Shown here: positions 62,691 through 64,000 of the stretch, in pieces | How the letters are laid out: each line of letters opens with the position of its first letter | Numbering within the stretch: the first letter of the stretch is position 1 | Assembly (NCBI GenBank): GCA_047495785.1 | Contig: JBLDXI010000002.1 | Span: forward strand, 186,001-250,000 | Length of the DNA: 64,000 bases | Source: Lepidodermella squamata | Lineage: Eukaryota; Gastrotricha | Direction of reading: 5' to 3' | Notes under the pieces: generated by a model | What the model saw: only the letters and a program-made list of their open reading frames with translations | Told to the model about the DNA's origin: nothing | Database searches by the model: none | Translations under genes and position numbers: made by a program

Positions 62691-62803
62691 CTACTCGTCT
62701 TAGGCATACTTCGCCGGAAAAGTGACTTTATTTGCAAAATAGCAACATCTCTAGCATTGTTTTTCATAATAAAATCATGAATTAGTCACCCCTGGGACCA
62801 CTT

Positions 62804-63787
62804 ATGGCGAACGCCTTCATGTGCATGCTGGAGGAGCGACTAGCCAAGGATGGCCAACTACCCAAATACTATCGAAGATTTGTGGATGACACACTCACCA
62901 TCATGCCGGGCCTAGCGGCGGCTAATGAATTCCTGGGTGTTCTCAATGGTTTGCATCCGTCGGTAGATTTCACGATGGAAATTGAAGACAACAACCAGAT
63001 CGCGTTTTGCGGGGCCGTCATCAAATCAACGAAAAGGGTACTGGAAACGGAGGTCTACCACAAGCCAACCGACACGGGCCTTCTGCTTCACTTCAAGAGC
63101 CATGTGGAGGGCAGATACAAAAAGTCTCTGGTCAAAACGATGTTATACAGAGCATACCATTTGAGTAGCAACTGGGACGCCTTCCACAGGGAAGTGCAAA
63201 ACCTCCGCAATACCTTTATAAAGCTTGAGTATCCGCCTAATCTTTTTGAGCAGATCTTGGCTACTTTTCTCGATCGAATAGTCGCGTCCGGCATTCAGAC
63301 AGACAGGTCGCAGTCCGAGCCAGTGCGATTCATCGTACCCTTCAAGGACGAGAAGTGCGCGCGCCAACTCAAGTCCAGATTGAATGAGCTCGCCGGGAAG
63401 CTGCTTGTACCAATCCAGGCTGTTTTCACCAGCCGGAAGATCGCGGAAAATTTTGGGGCCAAGGAACCGAAGCCAGACCTGTTCAACCGCCAGTGCGTTG
63501 TCCACCAGTTCAAATGTGGCCAGTGTGACGCTGGCTATATCGGAATGACGGAGAAGCACCTTCACCAGCGCGTTGAACAACATTGGCTACAGTCCAGCTC
63601 GATAGGGAAACATTTGCGCTCGCATGAATTGCCTGATGGCTTCAACCTGCACGCGTGTTTCACGGTGTTACGCAAATGCAGAAACAGATGGGACTGCTTA
63701 TTGCACGAAAGCTTGTTGATAAAGAAAATCAAACTAGCAATGAGCCTAAACGTGCAAACAGATTCTATCAAATTGAAGCTATTTTAG
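62804..63787 (+). CDS. PLE reverse transcriptase C-terminal part with GIY-YIG endonuclease
   Basis: 327 residues, open to the truncation point. RT motif RRFVDDTLTI (catalytic DD of the YVDD type), then IAFCGAVIKS and VYHKPTDTGLLLHF, characteristic of Penelope-like RTs. The C-terminal domain has CGQCDAGYIGMTEKHLHQRVEQH, the GIY-YIG endonuclease core preceded by the CxxC typical of PLEs. The N-terminal RT motifs are missing, so this copy cannot act alone. Confidence 0.92.
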   Translation: MANAFMCMLEERLAKDGQLPKYYRRFVDDTLTIMPGLAAANEFLGVLNGLHPSVDFTMEIEDNNQIAFCGAVIKSTKRVLETEVYHKPTDTGLLLHFKSHVEGRYKKSLVKTMLYRAYHLSSNWDAFHREVQNLRNTFIKLEYPPNLFEQILATFLDRIVASGIQTDRSQSEPVRFIVPFKDEKCARQLKSRLNELAGKLLVPIQAVFTSRKIAENFGAKEPKPDLFNRQCVVHQFKCGQCDAGYIGMTEKHLHQRVEQHWLQSSSIGKHLRSHELPDGFNLHACFTVLRKCRNRWDCLLHESLLIKKIKLAMSLNVQTDSIKLKLF

Positions 63788-63860
63788 TGCTCTTCATACT
63801 TTTTTGTTGTGGACTTTCTTTGTTGTGATTTCCCTTTACCTTGTTCTTTATCTTGTTTTG

Positions 63861-63915
63861 CTTTCTAGTCTGATGATGGCTCACGAAAGAGCCGAAACGT
63901 CACGTTTAAATAAAG
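63861..63915 (+). ncRNA. Candidate minimal type I hammerhead ribozyme
   Basis: CTGATGA (63870-63876), stem II GGCTC/GAGCC (63878-63882 with 63889-63893, loop ACGAAA), then GAAA (63894-63897) and CGTC (63898-63901). These are the conserved core parts in order. Stem III would be very short; stem I may be GT/AC plus CTTT/AAAG (63861-63864 with 63912-63915) around an internal loop. Hammerhead motifs are known in terminal regions of Penelope-like elements, and the position fits. Confidence 0.75.
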
Positions 63916-64000
63916 TGAATAAGAGTTCTCTGCCAATGCGCTTTCTCTTCATGAATTAGTCATGCAAGGTTCAGAGATTCCATTCATGGGCGAGTGATGT

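Larger units (their letters stand above)
62789..63948 (+). mobile_element. Penelope-like retroelement (PLE), 5'-truncated, 1,160 bp
   Basis: Flanked by a perfect 14-bp duplication TCATGAATTAGTCA (62775-62788 and 63949-63962). The element begins inside the RT (SPLGPLMANAFM region) and ends with a 3' segment carrying a hammerhead-like motif. The insertion lies in the 3' flank of the decayed homeodomain duplicate, so it is younger than that duplication. Confidence 0.9.

Noticed and set aside
1-64000. tRNA or rRNA genes
   Set aside because: I looked for cloverleaf B-box and rRNA core sequence by eye and found none convincing; a covariance search would be needed to exclude a tRNA.

Overview
The window is animal nuclear DNA. 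Genes have short AT-rich GT-AG introns, AATAAA signals, signal peptides, and Kunitz, EGF, ankyrin, Ly6-like and homeodomain folds. The phylum is not clear: an invertebrate, perhaps an ecdysozoan, and this placement is weak. Transposons are dense and young, and several genes look bacterial or plant-like (SABATH methyltransferase, KdsD-type sugar-phosphate isomerase, two GH16 glucanases).

Layout. 0-3.4 kb: a secreted ankyrin-repeat protein (minus, runs off the left edge). 3.4-6.7 kb: gene-free DNA with CG repeats and short-word arrays. 6.7-8.2 kb: a triple-Kunitz gene with two candidate alternative last exons. 8.7-10.2 kb: a head-to-head pair of small secreted cysteine-rich genes on an inverted duplication. 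12.3-17.5 kb: SABATH methyltransferase, Ly6-like GPI protein, and a spliced SIS-CBS isomerase (minus). 17.7-21.3 kb: an APE-type non-LTR retrotransposon. 22-28.2 kb: GH16, prolyl 4-hydroxylase alpha, the first membrane-family gene, GH16.

26.1-47.8 kb is dominated by an unrecognised, intronless, single-pass membrane family (18 copies or relics). Common plan: signal peptide, often a furin-type site, Ser/Pro-rich segment with a PEAQ block, an AEAxLxD block, a W..RKLFR-flanked membrane helix, and a C-terminal domain with TEELTARI, ARNFLLQG, FPSP and DYDGGS blocks. The last part is a 5.1-kb tandem array of four paralogues (386-, 313-, 334- and 190-residue types), near-identical between copies, with one copy cut by a young hAT-like element. 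Nearly every member has a shared A-rich/CTTAA motif about 45-100 bp upstream of its ATG.

48.2-57.2 kb (minus): three EGF/LamG-like paralogues with the same ten-exon structure. Two are intact (409 and 413 aa) and one is a pseudogene. Inverted-repeat elements lie between them. 57.8-60.8 kb: a pogo/Tigger-like element, a perfect hairpin and a long inverted word array. 60.8-62.7 kb: a divergent multi-homeodomain gene and a decayed partial duplicate. 62.8-63.95 kb: a 5'-truncated Penelope-like element with GIY-YIG domain, a 14-bp target duplication and a hammerhead-ribozyme-like motif at its 3' end.

All functions are inferred from sequence reading alone; exon boundaries were derived by hand from splice signals, reading phase and paralogue comparison.
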